64,000 nt of DNA from Amaurobius ferox (Eukaryota; Arthropoda; Arachnida; Araneae; Amaurobiidae), in NCBI GenBank assembly GCA_951213105.1, contig OX578145.1, positions 120,571,524-120,635,523 on the forward strand, written 5' to 3'. Below, piece after piece: positions 34,434 to 46,844 of the stretch. The position numbers and the translations under genes are program-made. The first letter of the stretch is position 1; each line of letters opens with the position of its first letter. Under the pieces are notes generated by a model. It ran no database searches. It worked only from the letters and a program-made list of their open reading frames with translations, and was not told the DNA's origin.

Positions 34434-35391
34434 TACTTTCCTTATATACATAACGTATAAGGAAAGTCTTGTGACGGGGTCGAAAATTCGAATTCGAGTT
34501 TTCGACGGGAGAACACGTTTCAAGCATCCCTGATCACGAATCAAACATTTTTGGAGTGATGTCTGTGTGTGTGTGTGTGTGTGTGTGAAAGTATGTGTGT
34601 GTGTGTGTGTGTGTGTGTCAGTGAGCCTGTGGAGACGATAACTGACGAACGAATGGACCGATTCGAACCAAATTTGGTACAAAAATCACAATCCGTAAAC
34701 ACTGGAAGCAAATTGTTTTTATGCGCAATCGAATGTCCAGAACCCTCCTAAATTTTGGAATGAAATTTTGAAAAAATCGTCAAAAAATCAAAACTACTAA
34801 TAAAGTTCCGCAAATAGACATTTCTTATGTAATTTTTCATTAGAAAACGATTGATATAAATTTTAGAACGCTAACATGAACCGTTCTCGAGATATTTTAC
34901 ATTTTTCAAAAAAATTATCAAAAAGTCATATAAAATAAAAAAAAAATTCCTATTGAGAGACATGTTCACTTTTCATATGAAATGCTATGCGATAAATTGG
35001 GTGACATCATTCTCGTGGATCTAGCTCGTTACATGCATGAAAAAATATACTTTGAGTACTACTTTTGTATTTGAACGCCAATAGTCATTTATCTGCTGTA
35101 AGAATAGCTTATTTCTTAGTGCTTAACACTTGGCGAGATTTTGGCGACGAATTTGGCGGAATGTCGCCAACTTGGCGACTTTTTGAAATGCTACCATATT
35201 AACGAAAATCTCGCCAAATGGATTAAAATGACGCTAAATCAACGAAAATGACGACTCATTGTCGAAAATTCAATATCTTGGAAAAAATATTAGTATCTAC
35301 TATAAGAAAAATCTATTTTATTTTACTGTAAAAGTAGTAAATTCATTACATTATATAAGGAAAGTCATGTGTTGCTCACATCAGATTTTTT
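34434..35391 (+). mobile_element. Family B repeat, copy B6
   Basis: Start TACTTTCCTTATATACATAA CGTATAAGGAAAGT, TG tract 34562-34620, end AAGGAAAGTCATGTGTTGCT CACATCAG. Full length. Confidence 0.88.
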
Positions 35392-35616
35392 AAAATTTAA
35401 AAAAAACAACAACAAAATAATTTCTAGCATTAAAAGATATTTTGATGCCAAGATCATTTTTTGACCTTATTCTATTTTTAAACCGAATTTTATTAAAGAG
35501 AACTTTATCTCTTAATCAAGCAGCCTTGTGAATAGATTATTATTAGTCATTCATTTCTTCCGTCTGGAAAATTCTTGCTTATGTCTCATTTCATTATCTT
35601 CGTTAAATCGAATTTT

Positions 35617-37338
35617 TATTTTCCCTACAATACATGATGATGTATGAAGTATTGAAATCGTATCGAAAATCGCAACCCGAGTTTTCAATTGAACTGTACA
35701 CGTTTTGAATAGTCTAGAACCCGAATAAACTATTTTTAGCTATTTTCTGTGTATGTACTTCTGCGCAATGTGTGTATCTACTCTAGCTAAAAAACTATTC
35801 GACGAAGTTTCACAAAATTTGGTTCATGAGTCATTTCTGGGTTACATCGGTGCTAATCAGATTATAGTACGATATGCAACATAGAACTTTTTATTATTTT
35901 TACCTTCCTTATATACATAATGTATAAGGAAAGTATTGTGACGGGGTCGAAAATTCGAAATTCGAATTTTCGACGGGAAATCACGTTTCAAACATCCCTG
36001 ATCACGAATCAAACATTTTTGAAGTGATGTCTGTGTGTGTGTGTGTGTGTGTCAGTGAGTCTGTGGAGACGATAGCTGACGAACGAATGGACCGATTCGA
36101 ACAAAATTTGGTACAAAAATCACAAACCGTAAACACTGGAAGCCTATTGTTTTTATACGCAATCGAATGTTCAGAACCCCCCTAAATTTTCGAGTGAAAT
36201 TTTGAAAAAATCGTCAAAAAATCAAAACTGCTAATAAAGTTACGCAAATAAACATTTCTTATGTAATTTTTCATTAGAAAACGATTGACATAAATTTTAG
36301 AACGCTATCATGAACCGTTCTCGAGATATTGCACATTTTTCAAAAAAATTATCAAAAAGTTATATAAAATAAAAAAATATATTTCCTATTGAGAAGCATG
36401 TTCACTTTTCATATGTAATACCATGCGATAAATTTGGTGACATTATTCTCGTCGATCTAGCTCGTTCCATTCATGAAAAAAGATACTTTGAGTAATACTT
36501 TTGTATTTAAACGCCTATAGTCATTTATCTGCTGTAAGAATAACTTATTTCTCCGTCCATAACGCTTGGTGAGATTTTGGCGACGATTTTGGCAGAATGT
36601 CGCCAACTTGGCGACATTTTTAATTGTTGCCAAATTAACAAAAATCTCGCCAAATTGATAAAAATGACGCTAAATCAATGAAAATGAAGATTAATTGAAG
36701 AAAATTCAATATCTTGGAAAGAATATAAGTATCTGCTATAAGAATAACATTTTTTTAACTGTAAAAGTAGTAAATTCATTGCATTATATAAGGAAAGTCA
36801 TGTGTTGCCCACATCAGATTTTTTTTTATTTTGCAAAATAGCCCGCAAACATCGTATGTATCCACTTTAGCTGAAAAACTGTTAACTAAATTGCACAAAA
36901 TTTGGAAGATAAGATCACTTCTGGGTTTTCTTTGTGCTAATTAGTTTTTGATACGATTGTGACAGAATTCCTCCTTTTTTTCCGAAATGACAAGCAAAAA
37001 TCGGCAAAATATAGTATAAAAGATTATGTATGCTCAAATGTATCAATTAAATGCCTGCTCTATACGTAATTTGAGAAAGAGAATAAGATTAACCCCATAA
37101 CTCTAGCGCCAATCGTTATCGATATATTTTAGTTATTTCTCATTTTTGTCACGTCGCCTTTAAAAGTATGTTCAGTCGCCAAATGAAAACGAAAATTAAA
37201 CAAAAACCGCACATTCAGTATAATTTCAAGTAATCATCAGTATTTTGTGCAATTAAACTCAATTCAATGAATTGTGAAAGAAAGAGAAAATGAATTTGAT
37301 TGTGTAGGGAATGTCATGTGCTGCTCACATGAGATTTT
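35617..37338 (+). mobile_element. Family A repeat, copy A4, interrupted by family B copy B7
   Basis: The left part 35617-35900 (TTTCCCTACAATACATGATG, CAACCCGAGTTTTCAATTG) and right part 36827-37338 (TTTTGCAAAATAGCCCGCAA to GTAGGGAATGTCATGTGCTG CTCACATGAG) together form one family A element. Confidence 0.82.
35901..36826 (+). mobile_element. Family B repeat, copy B7, nested in A4
   Basis: Start TACCTTCCTTATATACATAA TGTATAAGGAAAGT, TG tract about 36030-36050, end AAGGAAAGTCATGTGTTGCC CACATCAG. It inserted in a T-rich stretch of A4, so the exact junction is ambiguous. Confidence 0.88.
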
Positions 37339-37339
37339 T

Positions 37340-37925
37340 ATTTACTAAATAAATGTTTAATTTATTTTCATTTATTTTTATTTATAAGATATCTTTAATT
37401 TAATTTTAATTTTAATTAATTTTTAAGTAATGTATTTTCATTTATTTATGTTATAACATATTTAACTTAAATTTATATAAAATTTTAATCTTCAATTTTT
37501 CATTAAATTATTTTTTTTTCTCTTTTGTATTCTTCGTTTTATTTCCAAAATAGTGTACCCGTTGTGATTAAATATTTCAATTATGCATGAAAAGATAATG
37601 GCGAATTTAAATATTTGATTACAGCATTATAAGTCATTTTACACTCCTTACATTTATGTCTTAGAATAATATTAAGATTCAAAAATTCAATTTCTGTGAA
37701 AAAATAGCAATTTATTTTAAACTTTTATATCCTCTTTTGTCAATTAAACTGCCCGCTTTAAGAGCAAAAGCACTTAAATTACAATAGCTCTTGCAATGAA
37801 CATGAATGTAATAACACCTCTGTATGTACCCGGTGTCTGTCCACTACCTGTGTTCGGCGACCAACCTCTTCGCCTTTTGACATATCTCCTTGTACTAACC
37901 TAACTTGTCAAATCTGACAGCCATA
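37340..37925. other. AT-rich intron, nothing recognised
   Basis: 37340-37520 is TTTATT/TTTAATTTTAA-rich. No gene seen. Confidence 0.6.
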
Positions 37926-37929
37926 TGAT

Positions 37930-40005
37930 CGAGAGCCATTGTGATTCCGATCCTTAAAAATAAACCTAGTAACTAACTTAGTGTTACACCAATATCTTTG
38001 ACTACTGTCCTGGCCAAAACAATGAGACGCTTTGTTTCATTAAGACAGATTTGGTATTTGGAGAGTAATAATCTTCTGTCCCTCTTTTCAAGCTGATTTT
38101 AGGAGATACCTACACAGCCCAGCAAGCTGTTGATCTTAGTCAGAATATAAAAGATGCTTTCGGCAGATGCAGTTCAACTCTGGCAGTCTTTGTTGATCTA
38201 AAATCGATGATAAAGTCTGACCAATGATAAAGTCATAAAGTCTGGTGACTGAAACTATTCCAAAGAGTCCAAATTCTTGGAGTTACTGGTAATATGCATG
38301 CTTGGACCAGGAGATATATTACCCAAAGATTTATTATGGCACGCCATGGAGAGGGTTTGTCTATATATAAACAGACAGCGACAGGACTATCACGAAGGGC
38401 TGTTATCAGTCCAATATTATTTAATGTTTATATAAAAGACCTACCAGAGACCTTAACATCCGACCGTTCAATTAAATCTGCTCTCTGTGCAGATAATCTC
38501 GTGTTCTTGTGCAATGCACCGAAGAACCAGTAGTAGCGTTTGAACACCAATCTCAACAGTGCCCTGAAGAGGCTTGACGTTTGGAGTAAGAATAATTACA
38601 TGACTGTAAACATAGACAAAACATCCTGCCAATTTTATACTTTAAATAGACAACATTCCCTACCATAATTATTTTATCATAGTGATCATATTACTATTGG
38701 TGATATTACGACCTATGTAGAGTGTGTATTGGAATCCCAATTAAAATGGACTAAACACGTGACACTTGTCAAGAAAAAATAGAGTAAAGACTTCCAAGAG
38801 GTTAGTTGGCTGTAAATGTGGCTTTAACAGAGAAATCCTTGCCACCATATATAAAATATACAATAATCCCGTTTTCTGTCACTGTAACGAAATTCTTGTG
38901 ACCGATTTTATTAATACCATCAGCTACTTGAAAAAAGCTCACAATCAAGCTCGCTTGATAATAGGAGTAGTTAAGACCACTCCCTTTGCGGCTATGTAAT
39001 TATTGACCAATTTAACTCCCATGAAACACGATATTTATAAAAATGTTGCAATTTTGTTGTTGAAGTTCTGAATGCTTCCAAATAACGCTATTGAAGAAAC
39101 TACAACTTTAAGGGGTGTAGAAACCTAAAGACCCAGCATGACTTTAACCAATCCAGATTTCAGATAGCAGAATATACTGATATTGTCAAGGTACACTTTG
39201 ATCTGAATATGAAAATATATAAAAAGAAGTGAACAACCTTCAGATTTGTGCAGTAGCCCTCGAAACAATTGAGAACAGGACCCTAGTGAACAATGGTCTC
39301 ACAAATACACAGATGGTTCTAATCCATGCTGGAAAGAAGTGTTTGTGCTGATGCAAGAATCTACAGTGAACATTTTGCATTTTATAAAGCAGTTATTAAA
39401 GACATAACTAGTTTCGATAATGAAGTACAGGCTATCCATGCAGACTTTACAACATATACCAGCTCGTAAGTACAGTTTCACTAATGTCGTTATTTTGTCC
39501 GATTCTTGGGCTGACCTGCAAGTTACATCTAGCAATAAAATTTATGACTCGACGCGAATGTAGATTGTTATTAATACCTTTGCCTGCTTTCGTCGTGTTG
39601 CAGTGGGTTCCTGATCACTGTGGTGTGACAGGAAATGAAAGAGCGAACCTCTTAGAAAAGAAATTAAATAATGTCCTTCAATAGCCAATTCCATTAATGA
39701 CTTTTTATTATAACAGAGGTATAATTAATTTGGACTTTGGAAACAAAAAATATAAATCCGATATTTTGAACGAAGCTAGGGGAATGGGTTAGGAGCACCA
39801 TGCTGATTTAAAGTCTCCATTTCTATATTTCCCTCGTGGTCCGGCCGTTACTTCCTTAGGTCTCCTTGATGGACATGATTGCTTCAATGCCCCTTTATTT
39901 AGAATTGGACTTGTTCAGAGATATTGGGAAGCTATAAGGCTAATAACTTAATTGCCAAATACCTGGCATTTGCAAATAAATAAATAAATAAATAATAAAT
40001 TGTCA
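37930..40005 (+). pseudogene. Degenerate LINE with reverse transcriptase and RNase H
   Basis: Remnant of an I/Jockey-like non-LTR retrotransposon. Pieces appear in family order but in shifting frames. AIVIPILKNKPSN..ISLTTVLAKTMRRFV (37940-38045) is the reverse transcriptase start. It continues IWYLESNNLLSLFSS and LAVFVDLKS. 38294-38533 carries GLSRRAVISPILFNVYIKDL and SALCADNLVFL, where the FADD catalytic box has become CADN. LKRLDVW..NYMTVNIDKTS follows, then 38766-38999 with KRLVGCKCGF and HNQARLIIGVVKTTPFAAM. RNase H pieces come last: FTNVVILSDSWADL (39479) and LQWVPDHCGVTGNERANLL (39598). It ends in an (AAAT)n tail at 39975-40000. Many stops and shifts make it dead. The 5' ORF1 and endonuclease are not seen. 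Confidence 0.9.
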
Positions 40006-40142
40006 ACTCTCTAAATTGCATCAGCCATAGAAGTATTTTCGTGCAGTCGACTGTTTTCCACTGATTAAAAAATAAGTATTTATAAATGAACGATATTGTT
40101 TTTTGATTGTGTTATATCAGTTGTGGTCGTGGGGTATAAGAC

Positions 40143-41096
40143 TGTTATATTGTAATTTTCAATTCCCAATATAACATTGCTCTTTTGAAAGAGGAAGTGG
40201 ACCTAAGAAGACGGTCCCTCATGAAGTGAGGCAATTTTTGTAACATTCCCTCGAACGCAGCTGCACCGGACATTCATTTCGAAAAGAGAGGGTGCTTCTC
40301 AAGTTCATGTCAGCGTTAGGTGTTACAACAAACGGAAGGGGTTGAACTTCTTGACCCCAGAGTCAATTAATATCACTCGAACCTTGGGAAAATTCTCGTG
40401 AGAACTTTCAACGATTTTAAAACTGGAGACTGCATATCTCATATTTCAGGGGGGCCTTGACCAATAATATAGCCTGAAGGGCGTAGCCCTTAATTTACTT
40501 AGCCAATTATGGACAGGGGCGCCTTGTTAAGGGGGTAGAGACAGAGAGCAACTTTGGACTTTAAGTTTTTGAAATCGAGGACTTGAATTTTGTGAGTGAA
40601 AAGAAGAGGTCGCAAGAGCGACGGATCTCGGAGAGAGCGAGCCCACGGGACAGAGCCGGAGCGCGCGGTCATAAAGTCCGACATCGGCAAAGATGATCGA
40701 GGTAGGACAATTCTACACATATTTTTGCACTTTGATTATTATTATCTCTCTGACCCTCCTAAATAAGGTTAACCTGGGCCATTAAGACGTAGGCTAGTAA
40801 GAATAGTGAGTTAATGCACATTAATAGGTTAATAATTGTAATGCTCATATTATGATCATAGAATGAGGAGATTTGATTGTCTTAATGTACTACACTAAGG
40901 ATGTTGGTATATGAAATTTACCAGATGTTAATAGTTATTAAATAAGGTTTTATCTTAATGAAATAAATTCTTTGTTATTGTTTAAAATTAAGCCTCTTCA
41001 TTTTAATTACTGGTATTATGTATTTCTTTATTTACTCCACTTTACGAGATCGGTCTATATAGCGCCAATACCTGGCGTGTGACGACTCACATATCA
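40143..41096 (+). repeat. 5' LTR, 954 bp
   Basis: It starts TGTTATATTGTAATTTTCAA and ends GACGACTCACATATCA. No difference from the 3' LTR was seen on reading, and both are 954 bp. AATAAA at about 40970 could be the polyadenylation signal. The minus-strand 73-residue ORF occurs identically in both LTRs and is probably incidental. Confidence 0.95.
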
Positions 41097-41259
41097 TTTT
41101 GGCGCCCGTGACCAGTCGAATCTGGACTCAAAATTATTGCTCACATATCATTTTGGTGCCGTTTAAACCAGTTTCGAACCTGGACTCAAAATTATTGCAC
41201 CCTTATCATATTGGTGATCATGACCAATCAAACCTGGATTCAAAATTATTTCACCCTTC
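41087..41259 (+). promoter_or_regulatory. Primer-binding site in a threefold repeat
   Basis: The PBS TGGCGCCCGTGACCAGTC starts at 41100, three bases after the LTR. The block from the LTR end through the PBS and on to CTCAAAATTATTGC (41087-41140) recurs at 41141-41198 and 41199-41259 with divergence. Copies 1 and 2 hold CCAGTCGAATCTGG and CCAGTTTCGAACCTGG, hairpins resembling the complement of a tRNA T-arm. Confidence 0.75.
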
Positions 41260-41741
41260 TGGCGACTTTGCTGTTTTAGACCTGTTATATGCCAGAATTT
41301 AAATTTTAATGAAGAGAATGAAAATATTTGGAATTAATGAAAAATGAAAATATTGAATAAAAATTTTTTTTGTGTAAAATAAGGATTAAATTAAAGAAAG
41401 AAATTTAAAATTAAAATAAATATAGGTAAATTTAAGAAAATTTATTTCACAGTATGAGAAGCAAGCAAATAGTGAATCATTATGTGTTCTTAATGAGACA
41501 TGCCATATTGTATGTGAAAATATAATTATTAGGGAACTTGAAGCTTTTAAGAAATTTTTGAATTGTATAAATATTTGTGTAATATTTGAGGAGTTAATTA
41601 TGAGGAGTGAAGTATTTGCATGCGTAGATAGTGAAATGATTAGAATTATGTTTTTGAATTTATGTGATATTGTATTTAAATATTTTGGGGGAGGATTTTA
41701 AAGTGTAACAACAGGGAATAATTTTGATTAAGCTGTAAAAA

Positions 41742-43439
41742 ATGGCCACATACTTAGAACAAGCAAATTTAGCTCCGATAACTGCAAAGGTAAATAATGA
41801 TAATTTTAGACGGGAAATTGAGACGTTCCGCAGAGAACAACAAGAAATTAGAACACATCTTTTAAATTCTATTACCCAAAAGATAAACACATTTAAAATA
41901 CAAAGAAAGGTACATATTCCCACAATACAAACAAGAAAAATTGTTACATGTCATTATTGCAATAAAGAGGGTCATTGTATGAGAGAATGCCGGGCGTACG
42001 CAACAAATAATGGGGGACGGAATCGAAACATAAACAATTCCAGAACATTTTTGAATAAACGAATACAATCTCCTCCCCACTCATTTCAAAACCAACCGTA
42101 TGTTGATCGCAGAACTTACGCCTCCCAGCCGGACACATACAATTACATTTCAAACCACGCCTTTCCGAGAAAATATCACCAGAGCAGAAATTACTATGCA
42201 GAACCTCCTACACAAAACAGAGACCTAGAAAGGGGTACGCAAAGGAATAGAGAAGGAATTAGGAAAAGGAATGCTACACAAATAAATATTGAGAACGAGG
42301 GACGTAACGTTGAAAAATATAAAACTCAAATTGATAGTGGAAATATTGGTAATTACAGAACCCAAAATAATGGAGAGAGAGAGGACATTAAGGACAGGAA
42401 GGACAAAGTTGAACATATCGCGGCAATTGGAGATGAATTAAACACGGAATTACACAAGGTGGAAAATAAATTTCAAAACACAAGTACAAACTATGGCAAT
42501 GAAGACATCAAAATTTCAAATGAAAACAAAGTAATGGATTCTTTGATTAGCAAAAATGCTGATCCCGAAAATCCACAAAACACAAGTACAAACTATGGCA
42601 ATGAAGACATCAAAATTTCAAATGAAAACAAAGTAATGGATTCTTTGATTAGCAAAAATGCTGATCCCGAAAATCCACAAAACACAAGTACAAACTATGG
42701 CAATGAAGACATCAAAATTTCAAATGAAAACAAAGTAATGGATTCTTTGATTAGCAAAAATGCTGATCCCGAAAATCCACAAAACACAAGTACAAACTAT
42801 GGCAATGAAGACATCAAAATTTCAAATGAAAACAAAGTAATGGATTCTTTGATTAGCAAAAATGCTGATCCCGAAAATTCACGAAACACAGGTACAAGCT
42901 ATGGCAATGAAGATAGCAAAAATCCAAATGAAAACAAAATAACGGAGGTTTTGATTACAGAAAGGGTTCATTTTGAAAATATTCAAAATACAAAATGCAA
43001 GCTTCAGGACATTCGAATTACGAATGAGAATCACATTATACAAGATACACAAAATTCAAATGAAAGTGAAATGATGGATATTATGGACAACGATAATGGA
43101 AATACTAACTCTCAAAATTTACAAAATTCAAAGGAGACCACTAAAAATATTCAAAATAAAAATTCTAGTACAAGTAGAGAGAAAAGCCAAAACGATAGTG
43201 AACTGAATTGCGTCCAAAAACATTCAGAAATAAATGAGAATCATAACAAAAGGTATGCTAGGCAAGAAATAGAGGTTCCACAGAAAATACAAGTTTGTAA
43301 CAATAGTGTAAGTGAGGAGATCCAAAAGCGGAATGAAAGAAAACTCGGTTCACATTTTTTCATGAAACCAAAAATTTTTAGGAACTTAATATTGTATGAC
43401 AATCGCTATTTGGAAAATTTCAAGATGAGAAAGAGGTAA
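41742..43439 (+). CDS. Gag-like nucleocapsid protein with zinc knuckle and 34-residue tandem repeats
   Basis: This 565-residue ORF is the only long one in the LTR element. Residues 70-83 form a CCHC zinc knuckle, CHYCNKEGHCMREC (C70, C73, H78, C83), the nucleic-acid-binding motif of retroelement nucleocapsids. It is followed by an Asn/Arg/Gln-rich basic stretch. Residues 245-380 are four 34-residue repeats (102 bp each, 42474-42881) containing NTSTNYGNEDIKISNENKVM; the first three are identical and the fourth differs at its last residue. A fifth diverged copy follows (381-414). The rest is hydrophilic, Asn/Glu/Lys-rich and probably disordered. No capsid domain precedes the knuckle, so this looks like an N-terminally reduced gag. 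The ATG at 41742 is the first in frame. It may package element RNA into particles supplied by an autonomous relative. Confidence 0.75.
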   Translation: MATYLEQANLAPITAKVNNDNFRREIETFRREQQEIRTHLLNSITQKINTFKIQRKVHIPTIQTRKIVTCHYCNKEGHCMRECRAYATNNGGRNRNINNSRTFLNKRIQSPPHSFQNQPYVDRRTYASQPDTYNYISNHAFPRKYHQSRNYYAEPPTQNRDLERGTQRNREGIRKRNATQINIENEGRNVEKYKTQIDSGNIGNYRTQNNGEREDIKDRKDKVEHIAAIGDELNTELHKVENKFQNTSTNYGNEDIKISNENKVMDSLISKNADPENPQNTSTNYGNEDIKISNENKVMDSLISKNADPENPQNTSTNYGNEDIKISNENKVMDSLISKNADPENPQNTSTNYGNEDIKISNENKVMDSLISKNADPENSRNTGTSYGNEDSKNPNENKITEVLITERVHFENIQNTKCKLQDIRITNENHIIQDTQNSNESEMMDIMDNDNGNTNSQNLQNSKETTKNIQNKNSSTSREKSQNDSELNCVQKHSEINENHNKRYARQEIEVPQKIQVCNNSVSEEIQKRNERKLGSHFFMKPKIFRNLILYDNRYLENFKMRKR

Positions 43440-43739
43440 AAATAATAATTTGTCAAAAAAATGAATTCTTTGGAAATTGACCTGGCAATGGATAAATTAT
43501 AAAAATGAAAAATGGATATGAAGTCAAAATTGTTAATGGAAAGCAACATTCTCTTCCCGCTTTTATTATTTAACGTATTTGCGACAGATATGTAGCCGAA
43601 TACACGGCATTCACAAAATGTCAACAAACACACATTTGCGAGCGAAAAGGTTTCTTTCTCCCTTCTCTTAAACAGCAAGCGACACGTACAACGGGATGGA
43701 ACTGGTTCAGAGCAGGTTGCCATTCTTACAAAGCACTCG

Positions 43740-44060
43740 GTGGCGACAATTTCAGGGAGGCAGAATTTCTCAGTGGCGACTCACGGTCAAAGAGTGGAGA
43801 TGGGTTCCACTCAAGGTCGATTTTCAGAGGGAAACAAGGGGGAAATAGAACAAGATGCGCGAGAGGGACCAACACAAATAGATGGGGGTTGTATACAAAT
43901 GGATCGGGGAAGCACGCAAAGGAAGGATGAATCAGCACAAAATTTACAAGGGGACGATATAAGCAGTACAAATTGTTCACGCACAGTACTTCTTCCAACA
44001 CCGGTTAGGCCGAAACACAGATATGATTTGAGATCTTTAAAGAATTTAAATTTAAATTGA
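43740..44060 (+). CDS. 106-residue ORF ending in an integrase-tail-like RYDLRS motif
   Basis: The ORF lies 300 bp after the gag-like ORF in the LTR element. Its body is polar (repeated QxD/QRK-type residues, for example TQIDGGCIQMDRGSTQRKDE) and its end reads LLPTPVRPKHRYDLRSLK. A PxR.RYNLR-type tail is common at the very C-terminus of pol or integrase in gypsy-like elements, so this may be the last scrap of a deleted pol. No catalytic motif is present. It could also be chance. Confidence in translation is low. Confidence 0.4.
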   Translation: MATISGRQNFSVATHGQRVEMGSTQGRFSEGNKGEIEQDAREGPTQIDGGCIQMDRGSTQRKDESAQNLQGDDISSTNCSRTVLLPTPVRPKHRYDLRSLKNLNLN

Positions 44061-46411
44061 TTCAATTAAAACACGAAAGAAGTTTAAACATAGGTAAGAA
44101 CGCGGACAAACCGTGATTCAAAATTTTGAGAATGTTAGTAACAAAGAAAAATCGCCATTCACAAAATGCAACGCGAAAGATGGAACGCAAATTTTAAATA
44201 AATATTGGATTGTAAATAAAGGAAATTTTAAATAAACATTGAATTATAAATTAAAGAAATGTAAATAAGTATTACATTAATTAAGAAAGTGTAAACAAAT
44301 TGTGAAAAAAAAAAAAAAATTGAGGAAATTTTAAATAAATCATACATTAATTAGTTGAAAGTTTAAATGAACAAGAAAGTTTAAATAAATATGGAACTAT
44401 AAATAATTGGGAATTATGAATAAAAATTGTGATTTAAAAAAATAAATAATTGTTACAAAATAAATAACAAGTATCGTTGTAGGACAAAAGAAATTTTAGG
44501 GTTGATAGGTTAAAGATGTGGATATATTAAATTCAAATTTTGGAAAGAACATAAATAACAGAGAAGATACGTCACATTTCAAAAAAAAAAAAAAAGCAAA
44601 AGGGGGACATCGTTAGAATTCTATAAAAAGTCGTTATAACTCTATAAAAAGAAGGTTTTTTTTTAAGAGAACTTTGATTTCCAGGCAATAAAAATTTCGA
44701 TGGATAAGATATTTAGGAATATTAAATAAAGGGATATTTTGAATTTCTAAAAAAAAAAAAAAAAAAACTCTTTTCAAAGAACAGTGAAATTTTAAAACAA
44801 AAGTAAACTTTCTCCACGCGCTCTTCATTTAATTAGCGGATTGATCAACCATTGTTGGATGAATACGCGTGAGGAAATAGGAGTTATAGAATTATAGTTT
44901 AAAATAATTAGATAATTGGTAAATAAAAAAAAAAAAAGAAAAAAAAAAAAACAATTTTTTTTTCCTAGTTTAAATAAATAAATAATTCTTAATTAAAAAT
45001 AAAAATTGGAATTTAAATAAATAAATAATTCATAATTAAAAATAAAAATTGTAATCGAAATAAATAAATAATTGGTAATTCAAAATAAAAGTTGTAATTT
45101 AAATAACTAAATAATGGGTAATTAAAAAACCAAATTTAGAGTTTAAAATGGATAGAGAATTTTAATTAAAAATCATAATGGCAGTTCAAAGAAAAAAGAT
45201 AATGGTAATGAAAATTATACGCAAATTATAATTTAAAATGAATAGATAATTTTAATAAACATACGCGAATTGTAGATTAAATAAAAAGCATTTGAAAAAA
45301 AAAAAAAAGCGTTTCTACATATATTTTGAATGGGTCGCACATATAAAATTTTTGAGAGAGACGAACTTTCGAAGGTAACGCTAGAACGCGGGAATAAACA
45401 TGATATAATAATAAAATACAATGGTAGAACAAAAGGACACTAACCGCATTTTAATTAATCCGTGGGGTAAATGAATCCTTGCGTAATCCATAGGAGTCGC
45501 GAAACACAGACAATCACACACACTGCTACGCGCACATCCCGTCGTCCTAAACACTTTACACAACATGGCGGAAACGTAGACGAGAAAATTTGTATCATTT
45601 TGCCAAAACGACATCTTCAAAAATTTGTACAGCTAATTGGCCATGGGAAGTTACACGAAGAAATGCCCGTATTAGCCGCAGGCCAGAAAGGGGACCGCTT
45701 TCCAGGGAAAATGACACAATGGCAGAAGGACATGTTGACCTTGTATACCACTACTTGATTTTCTCTGGGGACTAGATTTTTCTGTTTGAACAGGGAATTT
45801 AGATGCTAGAATATATGTTACACAAAAGGAGAAATGAATTAATTCAGGAGACTTTGCATTCAATTACAGGGGATATAAGAAAAGAAAATGTACATTTTGG
45901 TATTCAAGTATGGGATTTGAATTGAGTTAGGTGGTTTTTGAGAGAAAATTCGTAATTTTGTAGGCATTGAGAGAATTTCAGTGAGTGATAAGATTTACAA
46001 AAAATTTAAGTATGGTTTCATTAAGTGGGAAAGTGAATAATGTAAGGAATTCGGGAAATTCCGTATCCAAGTATAAGATTTGGATTAAATCAGGGGATAT
46101 GTGAAAGAAAATGTATAATTATGGATAGTGTAATATAGAATCGCAGGGGAGTTATAAGATTTTCAGTAGGATAATAATTAAATGATTACATGGGTTTTTT
46201 TTTTTTTCTGTCATCTCAGTTTGTAGGAAAATTTTAAAGTATTGTGCGGAAATTTTTGAACCTATATAAATCTTATTTTGATAGTATTTGAGAGGATAGT
46301 GTAATTGTTTAAGTATTTTATTATAAATATGTACATGAGTTATATTTATGGCATGTCCGGTTCAGAACACATGAGGGATTGGATGTTAGATAAGAAGTGT
46401 ATATAATGTAA

Positions 46412-46442
<31 letters not shown>

Positions 46443-46840
46443 TACATAAGGTAGAGAAATGTAAAATAAATAAATAGTAGGAATTTGAAAAATTTAAGTT
46501 TGAAGAGAGTAGCAAATTTAAGTAAAAAATGTATATAGTATATGGAAGGATTTAAAGTAGATAAAGTGTAGAAATTTCAATGGGGCAATTTTTGAGAGTG
46601 TTAACAAATTTAAAAGGAGTTTGAAGAAAAAAAAAGAGAGTTTTTTTTTGTAATGTTTCGTGTGCCGGGTGACAAATTAAAATTATAGAAATTGAATTTA
46701 TAAAAAAATGATACTTAAGGGAGTTTTAAGAGAAGAGAGTATTTTAATAAGCTTGAGTGTAATGTATATGTATTGATTGTCCTAAACAAAACATGAGACA
46801 GCGTACAGATCCGGTTGCCTAACGATTCTCAAATGGTCAG
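44061..46840. other. Interior of the LTR element, A-rich, no coding recognised
   Basis: Contains repeated AAATAAATAATT-like words (44200-45100), several A-runs of 12-20 bases and a TA tract at 46420-46443. The 95-residue ORF at 45471-45758 shows no domain I know. Confidence 0.6.
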
Positions 46841-46844
46841 CAAT

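Noticed and set aside
40499..40720. 73-residue minus-strand ORF present twice (also 48017-48238) as a duplicated gene
   Set aside because: It lies wholly in the LTRs, has no domain, and is duplicated only because the LTRs are.
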